From: Anabaena azotica FACHB-119
GTDB lineage: Bacteria > Cyanobacteriota > Cyanobacteriia > Cyanobacteriales > Nostocaceae
Assembly (NCBI RefSeq): GCF_014697625.1
Contig: NZ_JACJSG010000023.1
Span: forward strand, 58,738-122,737
Length of the DNA stretch: 64,000 nt
Reading direction: 5' to 3'
Position 1 is the stretch's first letter; each line of letters begins with the position of its first letter. The notes beneath the pieces are model-generated. The model saw nothing but the letters and a program-made list of their open reading frames with translations. It was not told the origin of the DNA and did not search any database. Shown here piece after piece: positions 34,447-43,394 of this stretch. Made by a program: the position numbers and the translations under genes.

Positions 34447-35364
34447 ATGCCGAGATTTTTAGAATATTTATTGATAGCTGGTTATATTGCGGTTCTGCTC
34501 GTTGTCAGTCATTGGATTGGGCAATGTGCTTATAATTGGATGCCTGTGGAAGCTACCGAAGAAGCGCAAAAGGTAGACAGTCTGTTTAGCTTCTTAACCT
34601 CAATTGGTGCGTTTATTGTCCTTGGGCTTCTAGGAATGATGGTGTATTCGGTACTCTTCTTTCGCGCACCCAAAAATGACTACAGCGAGGGACACCCATC
34701 TAGAGGAGATATTAGGCTAGAGATTTTATGGACGGCGGCTCCAACCTTACTAGTTTTGTGGATTGCTTTCCAAGGCTTCAATATTTATCAGCAATTAAAT
34801 ATTCTAGGTTTAGGGCAAATCGTACATTTGCATACACCGCTAGAATTAGAAGCACCAGCCTATGCCAGTGATGATAAACCTAAACCATCTGCAGAAACCA
34901 TAGATGTTTTTGTCAAGCAGTGGGATTGGTCTTTTCGGTATCCCAATAATGTTATTAGTAATGAATTACATTTACCTGTAAATCTTCGTACTCGCCTCAA
35001 TCTGCAAGCCAAGGATGTACTCCATAGTTTTTACGTGCCTGAGTTCCGCTTACAGCAATATATAGTCCCTGGACGCGATATTGACCTTGTAGTGACCCCC
35101 ACTCGCACAGGCGAATACAAGCTCAAAGACGCTTTATTTAGCGGTACTTACTTTGCTTTGTTGGAAGCCAATGTATACATTGAATCTCCCCAGCAATATA
35201 ACCAGTGGCTGAGTAAAGTCCAACGCGAACCAGCAAGTATGAAAAATCAGGCGGTGGCTGAGTATATGCAGCCGCCAAAAACAATGTTTAAGAGCAACTG
35301 GTACACTGTCGCACCAGAGCAAAGTGCGATCGCCGAGGAAAGGAAAGTAATGAATGACACATAA
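34447..35364 (+). CDS. coxB: CuA-less oxidase subunit II (alternative respiratory terminal oxidase)
   Basis: A 305-residue subunit II with two N-terminal helices (about 5-24, 50-72, plus a further hydrophobic stretch at 93-113) and a cupredoxin domain (about 150-250). The segment that normally carries CuA (C-x-E-x-C-G-x-x-H-x-x-M) reads D-A-L-F-S-G-T-Y-F-A-L-L at 228-239, so both Cys, the Glu, one His and the Met are all replaced; only His193 (LHSFYVP) remains. CuA-less subunit II is the hallmark of the cyanobacterial ARTO, thought to take electrons from plastoquinol rather than cytochrome c. Overlaps coxA by 11 bases. Confidence 0.93.
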   Translation: MPRFLEYLLIAGYIAVLLVVSHWIGQCAYNWMPVEATEEAQKVDSLFSFLTSIGAFIVLGLLGMMVYSVLFFRAPKNDYSEGHPSRGDIRLEILWTAAPTLLVLWIAFQGFNIYQQLNILGLGQIVHLHTPLELEAPAYASDDKPKPSAETIDVFVKQWDWSFRYPNNVISNELHLPVNLRTRLNLQAKDVLHSFYVPEFRLQQYIVPGRDIDLVVTPTRTGEYKLKDALFSGTYFALLEANVYIESPQQYNQWLSKVQREPASMKNQAVAEYMQPPKTMFKSNWYTVAPEQSAIAEERKVMNDT

Positions 35365-37030
35365 TACTAGTGATAATATTACGCAGAATAGAGAGCCTGA
35401 AAACCAATCCGAGAATAACTGGCGGCAATACTTCGGCTTCAGCACAGACCATAAAGTGATCGGCGTTCAGTACATGGTGACGACGTTCATCTTCTTCTTG
35501 ATTGGCGGACTCTTAGCCATGCTCATCCGTGCTGAACTAATTACGCCACCGTCAAATGTAGTAGATCGTCCCCTGTACAACGGCTTGTTCACCTTGCACG
35601 GGACAATCATGATTTTTTTATGGATTATCCCCTTTAATGCAGGTATCTCTAACTACTTAGTACCACTAATGATTGGGGCGCGGGATATGGCGTTTCCTCT
35701 ACTCAACGCCATCTCTTTCTGGATGATTCCCCCAAGTGGGCTTTTGTTAATATCTAGCTTCTTGCTACCCAATGGTACAGCACAATCCGGCTGGTGGTCT
35801 TATCCACCAATTAGTCTGCAAGTTCCTCCAGGTCAACCAATTAACGGCGAATTTATATGGATTGTCAGTATAGTCCTAATTGGCATCTCCTCAATTATGG
35901 GGGCTGTTAACTTTGTCACCACCATTTTTTGGATGCGCGCCCCAGGAATGACATTTTTCCGAATGCCTGTGTTCGTTTGGTCTGTTCTCAGCGCCCAACT
36001 GTTGCAGCTAATTAATTTACCTTCCCTCACAGGTGCATTAATCCTACTGTTATTTGACCTCAGTTTAGGCACGCAATTCTTCAAACCCTTAGAAAATGGC
36101 GACCCAATTATTTATCAACATTTATTTTGGTTCTACTCCCACCCAGCAGTTTATATCATGGCACTGCCAGCCTTTGGTATTTTTGCCGAGGTTCTACCAG
36201 CCTTTTCCCGTAACCCCCTATTTGGCTATCGGTCATTAGCTATTGCCTCTTTAGGCATCGCCTTAGTCAGCATCTTTGTATGGGTACATCATATGTTCAC
36301 CAGCGCCACCCCTGGCTGGATGCGGATGTTATTTATGGTGACATCGATGTTAGTTGCTGTGCCTACTGGTGTTAAGGCATTTGGCTGGACTGCCACAATT
36401 TGGAAAAGTAAGCTGCACTTGGAAACACCCATGCTATTTGCTATGGGAGGTGCAGCCATGTTTCTGCTTGGTGGTGTCACTGGTGTGATGTTAGCAGCAG
36501 TACCATTTGATCTCCACGTCCACAATACATACTTTATAGTGGGACACTTCCACTACATTGTCTTTAACACCATCACGATGGCAATCTTTGCCGCCATCTA
36601 CTTCTGGTTTCCCAAGATTACCGGACGGATGTACGCTGAAGGTTGGGGTAAATTGCATTTCTGGTTGACCTTTATTGGTGCTAACCTAACCTTCTTTCCC
36701 ATGCTCCCACTAGGTTTACAGGGAATGGTACGCCGCATTTCCTCCTATGACCCACGTTATCAAGGATGGAATATTATCGCTAGTTTAGGCGGCTTCTTGT
36801 TAGGAGTATCCATACTACCTTTTATTGCCAATATGGTGGGTTCTTGTTTATACGGACAAAGAGCAAGTAATAATCCCTGGCTTGCTACTGGGTTGGAATG
36901 GACGACTACCTCACCACCACCACGCGACAACTTTGCAGAAATTCCGATTGTCAAAAGACCACCCTACGATTATGGCGATCCTAAATATTCAGTTATTGAA
37001 CCTCCTGACTATCATCAGCAAGAAAATTAA
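35354..37030 (+). CDS. coxA: Heme-copper oxidase subunit I, A2-type, of ARTO
   Basis: A 558-residue, 12-helix catalytic subunit reducing O2 to water and pumping protons. Heme ligands His82 (LHGT) and His400, heme a3 ligand His398 (VGHFHY), CuB ligands His263, His312 and His313 (VHHMF), and the cross-linked Tyr267 are present. The proton-channel motif is YSHPAVY (261-267): Tyr-Ser replaces the Glu of HPEVY enzymes, as in known A2-type oxidases. The start ATG lies inside the coxB end. With a CuA-less CoxB it should act as a quinol oxidase. Confidence 0.95.
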   Translation: MTHNTSDNITQNREPENQSENNWRQYFGFSTDHKVIGVQYMVTTFIFFLIGGLLAMLIRAELITPPSNVVDRPLYNGLFTLHGTIMIFLWIIPFNAGISNYLVPLMIGARDMAFPLLNAISFWMIPPSGLLLISSFLLPNGTAQSGWWSYPPISLQVPPGQPINGEFIWIVSIVLIGISSIMGAVNFVTTIFWMRAPGMTFFRMPVFVWSVLSAQLLQLINLPSLTGALILLLFDLSLGTQFFKPLENGDPIIYQHLFWFYSHPAVYIMALPAFGIFAEVLPAFSRNPLFGYRSLAIASLGIALVSIFVWVHHMFTSATPGWMRMLFMVTSMLVAVPTGVKAFGWTATIWKSKLHLETPMLFAMGGAAMFLLGGVTGVMLAAVPFDLHVHNTYFIVGHFHYIVFNTITMAIFAAIYFWFPKITGRMYAEGWGKLHFWLTFIGANLTFFPMLPLGLQGMVRRISSYDPRYQGWNIIASLGGFLLGVSILPFIANMVGSCLYGQRASNNPWLATGLEWTTTSPPPRDNFAEIPIVKRPPYDYGDPKYSVIEPPDYHQQEN

Positions 37031-37151
37031 TACAAATTGATAATTAAAAAGTTAAATGCAGAAAGTAATTTCCATTAAAAAATCCAAAATGGTTTATCAG
37101 TTGCTGGATAGATTAAGACATCTGAGATATTGTACTTTTTCAATCAGAGAA

Positions 37152-37174
37152 TGGTGGGCAATGCCCACCCTACA
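37152..37174. repeat. Half copy of the palindromic repeat
   Basis: A single GGTGGGCAATGCCCACC palindrome with CCTAC on the right, in the 198-base gap between coxA and coxC, followed by CCCCAGT heptamers (37194-37222) directly upstream of the coxC start. Confidence 0.75.
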
Positions 37175-37228
37175 AAACTACAAAACTAATACCAATCCCC
37201 AGTCCCCAGTCCCCAGTCCCCAGAACCT

Positions 37229-37897
37229 ATGAACCGTGGCGTAATTCATGTAGATGAAAGTCCCATCCGTTTAGAACGGTGGCGCAAATACCTACCAAAT
37301 TGGCTCAAGCGTTTCCTCCCAACCCGTGGTGGACGTTCCCAAGATCATCATGGCAAAGCAATTTTCGGATTTACCGTGTTTCTGTTATCAGAAAGTATAG
37401 TTTTTTTGAGCTTTATTTTTACTTATGTCGGTCTGCGATTAACACATTCAGGCAATTGGCTACCACCTGGTATTTCCGGGCCAAAGTTGTCTACTTTTGT
37501 AATTATTAACACGGTAGTCTTACTATCGAGTAGCTTTGTCATTCAACCCGCAGAAAATTCTCTCCAGCATCATCAGCTAAATAAATTTCGTTGGCTATGG
37601 CTGATTACAATATGTATGGGAACTTATTTCTTAATTGGTCAAGGAATTGAATGGAGCAACCTTGATTTTGGCTTAAGTACAGGATTAGTTGGTGCTACGT
37701 TCTATGTATTAACAGGTTTTCACGGACTGCACGTTCTTACTGGTGTGATTTTGCAAATAATTATGCTTGTCCGCTCCTTCATTCCCAGTAATTATGATAA
37801 AGGTCATTTCGGTGTGAGTGCTACCACTTTCTTTTGGCATTTTGTTGATATAGTTTGGGTATTTTTATTCTCCCTTCTCTATGTTTGGCAACCATAA
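37229..37897 (+). CDS. coxC: Oxidase subunit III (ARTO)
   Basis: A 222-residue protein with five predicted helices, including HGKAIFGFTVFLLSESIVFLS near 47 and FHGLHVLTGVI near 168, and a C-terminal HFVDIVWVFLFSLLY. This is the short subunit III form common in bacteria. The N-terminal 40 residues are basic and cytosolic. It is separated from coxA by 198 bases of repeats, a longer gap than elsewhere in the operon, but strand and order fit coxBAC. Confidence 0.93.
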   Translation: MNRGVIHVDESPIRLERWRKYLPNWLKRFLPTRGGRSQDHHGKAIFGFTVFLLSESIVFLSFIFTYVGLRLTHSGNWLPPGISGPKLSTFVIINTVVLLSSSFVIQPAENSLQHHQLNKFRWLWLITICMGTYFLIGQGIEWSNLDFGLSTGLVGATFYVLTGFHGLHVLTGVILQIIMLVRSFIPSNYDKGHFGVSATTFFWHFVDIVWVFLFSLLYVWQP

Positions 37898-37934
37898 AAA
37901 TATTTAAAAATTAGTGATTTTTAGGAGTGATTTG

Positions 37935-38174
37935 ATGAAGTTATTAGCACAAGAATTACCATCTCCAAAAGCAATTCAAGAAACTCCCGTCCCTGGAAAA
38001 AATCAAGACCCCCTGATTGCCAAAGGGTTGCAGAAAGAACAGTACATCGGGATTATTGGATTAGCGATCGCCCTAGTCGCGGCTGTAGGATTTTTTAGCC
38101 GCAGATTTGAATACGCTATTATCTTCGCCTTTTTTCTGAGCGGTATTCTCATTGCTTTCTTCTTATTTGTGTAG
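37935..38174 (+). CDS. Small two-helix membrane protein of the oxidase operon
   Basis: A 79-residue protein: a polar 35-residue N-terminus, then helices at about 38-55 and 58-78 (IGIIGLAIALVAAVGFF and YAIIFAFFLSGILIAFFLF). The ATG at 37935 has AGGAG seven bases upstream; an in-frame start at 37914 is less well placed. It lies directly after coxC and may be a small accessory (subunit IV-like) protein; that is inferred from position only. Confidence 0.75.
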   Translation: MKLLAQELPSPKAIQETPVPGKNQDPLIAKGLQKEQYIGIIGLAIALVAAVGFFSRRFEYAIIFAFFLSGILIAFFLFV

Positions 38175-38289
38175 CCGATTAGTCATTAGTCCATAGTCAA
38201 CAGTCTATAGTCAACAGCAGGAGCCTGAAGGCAGAAATATTTAATTTTGAATTTTGAATTTTGAATTGATTACTCACCACTCCCTTCTT

Positions 38290-39654
38290 ATGAACAAACC
38301 AGTTTATCAAACTTTGATTCTCGGTGGTGGTTTTACCGGATTATTTACCGCCTTACATTTAGCACATGAACACTATCCTCGTTCGGTGATTTTAATTGAT
38401 CAGAATGAGCGATTTTGTTTTAAGCCATTGCTTTACGAATATTTCGATGGCGAGATGAATACCATTCAAGTAGTACCGCGTTTTTCGGAATTACTTAAAG
38501 GTAGTGGTGTCATCTTTGTGCAAGATACATTACAGTCAATAGACCTACATCAACGGGAAGTAAAATTAGCTTCGGGTAACTCCTACAATTACAGCAATTT
38601 AGTATTAGCTTTAGGTAGCGTTACTGGTTATCATCATGTTGCTGGTGCGAGAGAGAATGCTTTTCCTTTTTGGACACAAGCTGATGCGATCGCACTAGAC
38701 CGTCATTTACGTGACTGCTTACAAAAAGCCGTGCAAACCGATGATATGGAACAACGTCGCCAATTATTAACAGTAGTTGTGGTTGGTGGTGGTGCTTCCG
38801 GTGTGGAAATGGCAGCAACTTTAGCAGATTTTCTTCCCCATTGGTATGGTGCTTTAGGCGGTAATGCTGCGGAAATTCGGATAATTCTCCTCAATCATGG
38901 TCAAGAAATTCTTGATGGTGATATTAATGATCCCTTGCGTCCCATTGCCCAGAAAGAATTACAAAAACGTAGTATCCCAGTTGAAATTCTCACAGGAGCA
39001 GAAGCCACTGCGGTTCATCCCCATGCAATTGAATATAAAAGCAATGATGAAATTAAAACATTGGCGACACATACGACAATTTGGACAGCTGGTACTTCTA
39101 ACCATCCCCTAATTCAAGAGTTACCAATTCCTCAAGAACATCGAGACCATCATGGTCGTCCTCTAGTCACTTCCACAATGCAATTGCTTGATTTTCCCGA
39201 AGTTTTTGCAGGTGGTGATTGTGCAGCAGTTCAAGATAATTCACTACCACCGACAGCCCAAGTAGCTTATCAACAAGGAGCAAATATTGCGCGGAATTTG
39301 AAAGCACTGGCTTTAGGGGAAGAACCCAAACCTGCCAAGGTGAACATCCGGGGAACTTTATTAAAATTAGGGTTAAATGATGCTGCTGCTAACTTATTCA
39401 ATGTTTTTGAAGTTGCAGGCGAACCCGCGCACTTAATTCGTCAAGGCACTTATTTAACATTATTGCCAACCCCAATTCATGACTTTAAAGCGACTACAGA
39501 ATGGTTAGATGAAGAGGTATTTCATCACCATCTCGATTCTCACGATGTAGGTAAAAAAGTTGTGCAGGCGGTGGAATTAGTTGGTGCTGGAGTTGTGGGT
39601 GTTTTAGTGGCAAGGAAGTTATTACAAATGTTGGGAGATGAGGAGAAAAAATAG
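38290..39654 (+). CDS. Type II NAD(P)H dehydrogenase (NDH-2-like)
   Basis: A 454-residue two-dinucleotide-fold flavoprotein. FAD site LILGGGFTGLFTALHL at about 8-23; NAD(P) site VVVGGGASGVEMAA at about 165-178; C-terminal FAD contact VFAGGDCAAV at about 304-313. It is non-proton-pumping and passes electrons from NAD(P)H to quinone. Lying next to a quinol oxidase operon it could feed the plastoquinone pool used by ARTO; this coupling is inference from position. The ATG at 38290 is chosen over a non-ATG start upstream in repeat DNA. Confidence 0.9.
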   Translation: MNKPVYQTLILGGGFTGLFTALHLAHEHYPRSVILIDQNERFCFKPLLYEYFDGEMNTIQVVPRFSELLKGSGVIFVQDTLQSIDLHQREVKLASGNSYNYSNLVLALGSVTGYHHVAGARENAFPFWTQADAIALDRHLRDCLQKAVQTDDMEQRRQLLTVVVVGGGASGVEMAATLADFLPHWYGALGGNAAEIRIILLNHGQEILDGDINDPLRPIAQKELQKRSIPVEILTGAEATAVHPHAIEYKSNDEIKTLATHTTIWTAGTSNHPLIQELPIPQEHRDHHGRPLVTSTMQLLDFPEVFAGGDCAAVQDNSLPPTAQVAYQQGANIARNLKALALGEEPKPAKVNIRGTLLKLGLNDAAANLFNVFEVAGEPAHLIRQGTYLTLLPTPIHDFKATTEWLDEEVFHHHLDSHDVGKKVVQAVELVGAGVVGVLVARKLLQMLGDEEKK

Positions 39655-39694
39655 GGCGTGAAGATGATTTTTTTGATAAGAAGGACATTTATTA

Positions 39695-39847
39695 ATGACT
39701 ACGCCTAGTCAAATTGATGTACAAGTAAAAAGAGTTAGAGCTATTGGCTTAACGGTAATACCATTTCTGTATGAAGATGCGCTAAATTATCAAATTGGGT
39801 GCATTTCGCATAGACATGATGGGTCTGAAATTGCAAGTGGAAATTAA
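39695..39847 (+). CDS. Small ORF, uncertain
   Basis: 50 codons from ATG (MTTPSQIDVQVKRVRAIG) with AGAAGGA about 10 bases upstream, beginning 40 bases after the dehydrogenase gene. It could be a genuine small protein or the remnant of a longer gene; nothing beyond this is recognisable. Confidence 0.3.
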   Translation: MTTPSQIDVQVKRVRAIGLTVIPFLYEDALNYQIGCISHRHDGSEIASGN

Positions 39848-39909
39848 TCTGCTTTAACTTGATCAAACAACAACGGATGTGGCGGGAGTCTCCAGGGGAT
39901 GCTAGATGA

Positions 39910-40510
39910 TCAACGCTGTGTAGAGCTTGCATCAGGCTGAAGAAGAATTGGTATTCCTCCCTGACTGGAGCCAACAATAATAATTAACGATGGCACAAAT
40001 GCAGTTGCGGTTGTTCCTTGGAGCGTGACCACAACGCCACCATTGTAGTCAGAAAAAGAGCCGAGGGGCATCCGGTTCTTAAAGCTCATCGAGTATCCGA
40101 AGCGATAGCTGGATTTGGTGAGAAGCCTACACTGTATGCGATAGCATCAGTGTAGTGGACTGGCAAGGCTAAAATGTGGCAATAGGTTTGGATAAATTTG
40201 AACGCAGATGAACGCAGATGAACGCAGATGAACAAGATGATAGATTTTTCGCTAATGCACAAGTTTAGGCTTGCCACGCCAGTAGGAGTATGTCACGAAT
40301 TTTTTGTGCATCAGCACCTAAGCAAGGGCCAATTGGTTGAGATGGTAGTTGCTCGCCTGTGTACTTTCTGTTAAGAAAATAGCCAATCGGCTTCGGTATA
40401 GAGACCCCACGCCCAGCATTTGGAGCAATGAAGGGTAGCGGCGAAATATTAGGAGACGTAATTGCTCTAGTAATCCCTGCTACCACATGGGAAGCACTCC
40501 AGTGAAGTTG
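39910..40510 (-). pseudogene. Unrecognised gene broken by a miniature element
   Basis: Two minus-strand open segments with protein-like composition flank the family A element. The upstream one contains GRGVSIPKPIGYFLNRKY and GPCLGADAQKIRDILL. The downstream one contains SYRFGYSMSFKNRMPLGSF and GGVVVTLQGTTATAF and ends in TGA at 39910-39912. Removing 40156-40281 and one CTAC copy restores one continuous 157-codon frame with a single internal TGA soon after the junction. It starts 31 bases downstream of the phytochelatin-synthase-like gene on the same strand. Family not recognised. Confidence 0.6.
40156..40281 (-). mobile_element. Miniature inverted-repeat element family A, copy 3
   Basis: 126 bp, ends TGGACTGGCAAGGCTAA and TTTAGGCTTGCCACGCCA, flanked by GTAG at 40152-40155 and 40282-40285. 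Internal AACGCAGATG decamers (three units) are the complement of those in the other copies, so it is inverted. It has the same length as copy 2. Confidence 0.9.
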
Positions 40511-40541
40511 TTACTTAATACCCGTATGTGAAGCAGTTAAC

Positions 40542-41207
40542 TCAACTGTTTTCCGAATGGAGAACTTTCAAGGCAATTTCTGCTGGATGAGTTACTCCAT
40601 TACCTGCTAACATGGCTTTCTCCTGTCTGCGAAGCACAATCATACCGCGAGAGCGATTTGATGAGGAATCCTTATCAACGCAAGCAGCATATAAACGTTG
40701 AATTGGACATTTCCAAAACCGGGTATAGCGTTTGGGATTTGTATCTGCGATGGTGACTTCTTGAGTCTTAGGGTCATAGTCTGCCAATAAGGAGAAGTGA
40801 CCGCCTTCTAAACTAGGGTTTTCATGAGCAATACGAGTGTTAAAGTTAAGAATGTGAACATCAGATTCATTACAAACGGCGCTTTCTACTTCACGGATGA
40901 AGGCTTCAAGTGTCATACTCGGTTTATCAAAATGCTCTATCCGAATCGATAGAGGTATTCCTTTTCTTTCAATGTAAGTTTTGCAGGTGTCGTAGGTTTC
41001 TGCTAATGTCATGCCATCATCTAAAACTGATGATATCGGCAGTTGGGTAGTATAAAAAATCTCATCAACAGTTGTCAGATATCCCAGTGCAGTGAAGGCA
41101 TAGGCGATCGCTGTAACATTACAACAGTAAATAGGTTGCTGAAACTGATGTAGTTGGATGATTTCTAAATCTCGCTTAGAAATTTGAGATAGATTATCTA
41201 AATCCAT
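40542..41207 (-). CDS. Phytochelatin-synthase-like cysteine peptidase
   Basis: A 221-residue C83-type peptidase-fold protein. QPIYCCNVTAIAYAF (about 24-38) carries the likely catalytic Cys, SLEGGHFSLLADYD (about 131-144) the His, and TIADTNPKRY the Asp, the papain-like triad of phytochelatin synthases. Bacterial members mostly hydrolyse glutathione to gamma-Glu-Cys and give little phytochelatin. It could act in thiol or metal homeostasis; the link to the ergothioneine genes 20 kb away is not supported by position. ATG at 41205-41207. Confidence 0.85.
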   Translation of the reverse strand: MDLDNLSQISKRDLEIIQLHQFQQPIYCCNVTAIAYAFTALGYLTTVDEIFYTTQLPISSVLDDGMTLAETYDTCKTYIERKGIPLSIRIEHFDKPSMTLEAFIREVESAVCNESDVHILNFNTRIAHENPSLEGGHFSLLADYDPKTQEVTIADTNPKRYTRFWKCPIQRLYAACVDKDSSSNRSRGMIVLRRQEKAMLAGNGVTHPAEIALKVLHSENS

Positions 41208-41652
41208 TTCTTTACTCCTTTGTTACATATATTAATTTAGAGCGATGTTGGAAAACATCTGTTTTCAAAATGGAATAATAGCAAGAGTGAGTTAATGCTT
41301 GATCGAGAATTGCCTTAAACTTTAATTAATGCCAAATGCCAAGACTTGGCTTTAATTATTGTTTTGTGGAAGTGAGAAAAAAGGTAACTTCAAATCGTTA
41401 AATTCATCCTCTTTAATTACTAAGATGATCACATCACTAACTTTACCATTGATCCTGACACTGGTTCAGCATTGTTGTGTTAGCTTTTATAAAGACCTTG
41501 CTTGTATCATAAGTGCGATCGCTATTCAAGATGCCAGGAAACTTAAGACATTTAAGAAAATTTTGGAGACAGTTAAGATAGTTAAGGAAAAATGCTTGCG
41601 ACCCTGCGGCGATCGCGCCTCAATTATGGTATTATATGAGGATAAACTAGTC
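41208..41652. other. Gene-free region
   Basis: No coding sequence can be supported. A plus-strand open stretch at 41359-41781 runs antisense into the MscS gene, has no ribosome-binding site and an uneven composition. A direct repeat of AGACAGTTAAGATAGTTAAG type is seen at 41568-41590. Confidence 0.5.
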
Positions 41653-43227
41653 TCAATTCTTGGAAAAACCACAAATTTCAATTTCTTCTTTGCTAAATGT
41701 ATCCTTCAACAACTTGCGAAGAACACGTTGAATATGCAGGTGTTTTCCCGGTTTAACTTTTGTCAACGTCAGCAGCAATAGGTTACTCTCCCCAAAATGT
41801 TCTAGTCCAGCTACTCGCGTCGGTTCAAGAACATCTGTTTCATCCACCATTAATTGCTGTCCTATCTTGTCAACTACTCTATATACATGATCTAAATTGG
41901 AGTCATAAGAAACGCTAACTTCCACCCTTGCATATATATACTGCTTGGAGTAATTAATAATAGATCCAATATCACCGTTGCGAACAATCTGCAATTGCCC
42001 ATCGGGATGGCGGACGTGAGTAGTTCGCAATTCAATAGCCTCGACAACTCCCTCAATATTTCTCTCCTCCACTTTCCCAACTTCAACATAATCACCCACC
42101 AAATAATAGTTTTCAAACAAAATTAAAAATCCACAAACAACATCGTTGATCAGGTTTTGCGCTCCCAGACCAACTGCTATACCCACAATTCCTGCACCTG
42201 CTAAGATAGGCGCAGGATCAATGCCAATCAGCTTGAGTATAGTCACGGTGGCGGTAAAATAGACGAAATATTTGGCAAAACTCCGCATTAAGGGAATCAG
42301 CGTTAGCCGTTTCTGTCGTTTTGAATCATTGACATCTGTAGTTTTTAAGTAGAACTCATCAAGAATGAAGTAAACGACTTCCACCAAAACGTTGCTAATA
42401 AAGAAAACCCCAATAATCTGCACAATTACAGGGGTATAAGAACTGATCCAAGCTATAGGTTCTATTTCTGGAACAATGAGATTTACTATACCGACATAGA
42501 GAATGTATTCCAAACACCTTTTGAACAGGGGTATGAGATCACGTAAATGTTCATATAAACTCAGTAGATTACTAGAACTAGAGTATTTAAGACTCAGGGC
42601 ATCGAGAGTATCAACTATAGTAGCTACAGCTTTGACAATGAGTAAACCAACTGAGATAGTAACGTAGATTTTTAAGGCAATGTAAATATATTTGGGAATG
42701 ACTTCAGGGAGATAGAGAAATTTAGCACATAGGATAGCAGAAGCTATCCATATACTATGAATAGTAATTCTTTTTAAGGCTCTAAAAAAAGCCTCAGTAC
42801 TCTCATCATTAGCCTTGATGTGATCGACCTGCTTAATATAATTGCCAACCCAGGTTATACTGTAATTTACTGCTGGTATGCTCAATTTAACTAGCATCAG
42901 CAAACTGACAGATTTTAAAATTGCAATGAAGAGATTGAGCCAAAATTGAGTAGGCAGACTGCGAATCAAATTAAGTTGAAATTCCTGAATGTTTCCACCT
43001 CGATAAATCACCATCCCATTCACACCAACCAGCGCCAGACATAACACCACAAGAGTCAGAAATAAAACTCTGCCAATACTCCGGCGCACAAAGGTAATAT
43101 TGGCAGTTTTCTCTTGCAGCCAAGAAACTTTAGTGAATTGTTTGAAGATTAAGCCAATCAGCCAGTTAAATAACCAAAATATGACTATTAAAAATATGAT
43201 TTCAGCCAGGATAATTAGTATATTCAT
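41653..43227 (-). CDS. MscS-family mechanosensitive channel
   Basis: A 524-residue membrane protein with about seven N-terminal helices before the MscS core. The pore helix (about 340-370) reads ILAGAGIVGIAVGLGAQNLI, with the Gly/Ala packing pattern of MscS TM3, followed by FENYYLVGDYVEVG and the beta domain (VEAIELRTTHVRHPDGQ). It would release solutes upon membrane tension. The extra helices put it with the large MscS-like (YnaI/MscM-type) channels. Confidence 0.92.
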   Translation of the reverse strand: MNILIILAEIIFLIVIFWLFNWLIGLIFKQFTKVSWLQEKTANITFVRRSIGRVLFLTLVVLCLALVGVNGMVIYRGGNIQEFQLNLIRSLPTQFWLNLFIAILKSVSLLMLVKLSIPAVNYSITWVGNYIKQVDHIKANDESTEAFFRALKRITIHSIWIASAILCAKFLYLPEVIPKYIYIALKIYVTISVGLLIVKAVATIVDTLDALSLKYSSSSNLLSLYEHLRDLIPLFKRCLEYILYVGIVNLIVPEIEPIAWISSYTPVIVQIIGVFFISNVLVEVVYFILDEFYLKTTDVNDSKRQKRLTLIPLMRSFAKYFVYFTATVTILKLIGIDPAPILAGAGIVGIAVGLGAQNLINDVVCGFLILFENYYLVGDYVEVGKVEERNIEGVVEAIELRTTHVRHPDGQLQIVRNGDIGSIINYSKQYIYARVEVSVSYDSNLDHVYRVVDKIGQQLMVDETDVLEPTRVAGLEHFGESNLLLLTLTKVKPGKHLHIQRVLRKLLKDTFSKEEIEICGFSKN

Positions 43228-43394
43228 CTTTTGAGTATAAATATAAAACTAGTATTTGGTTTTTAAAAAAATACATAGTACTAAAAGGCGAGATAATGTC
43301 GTTATCTAGAAAATCCTGCGATGTACCTAAAAAAGTACAACGCAGTTTAATTCCACTCAATACAAAGATTCTTGTTGCTTCGCCTTGTGTAGTT

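Noticed and set aside
33331..37897. Standard cytochrome c oxidase (aa3 with CuA)
   Set aside because: The CuA ligands of subunit II are replaced, which excludes direct cytochrome c oxidation by the usual route.
41359..41781. Plus-strand 140-codon open frame
   Set aside because: It overlaps the 3' end of the MscS gene in antisense, lacks a ribosome-binding site, and shows no protein-like pattern.
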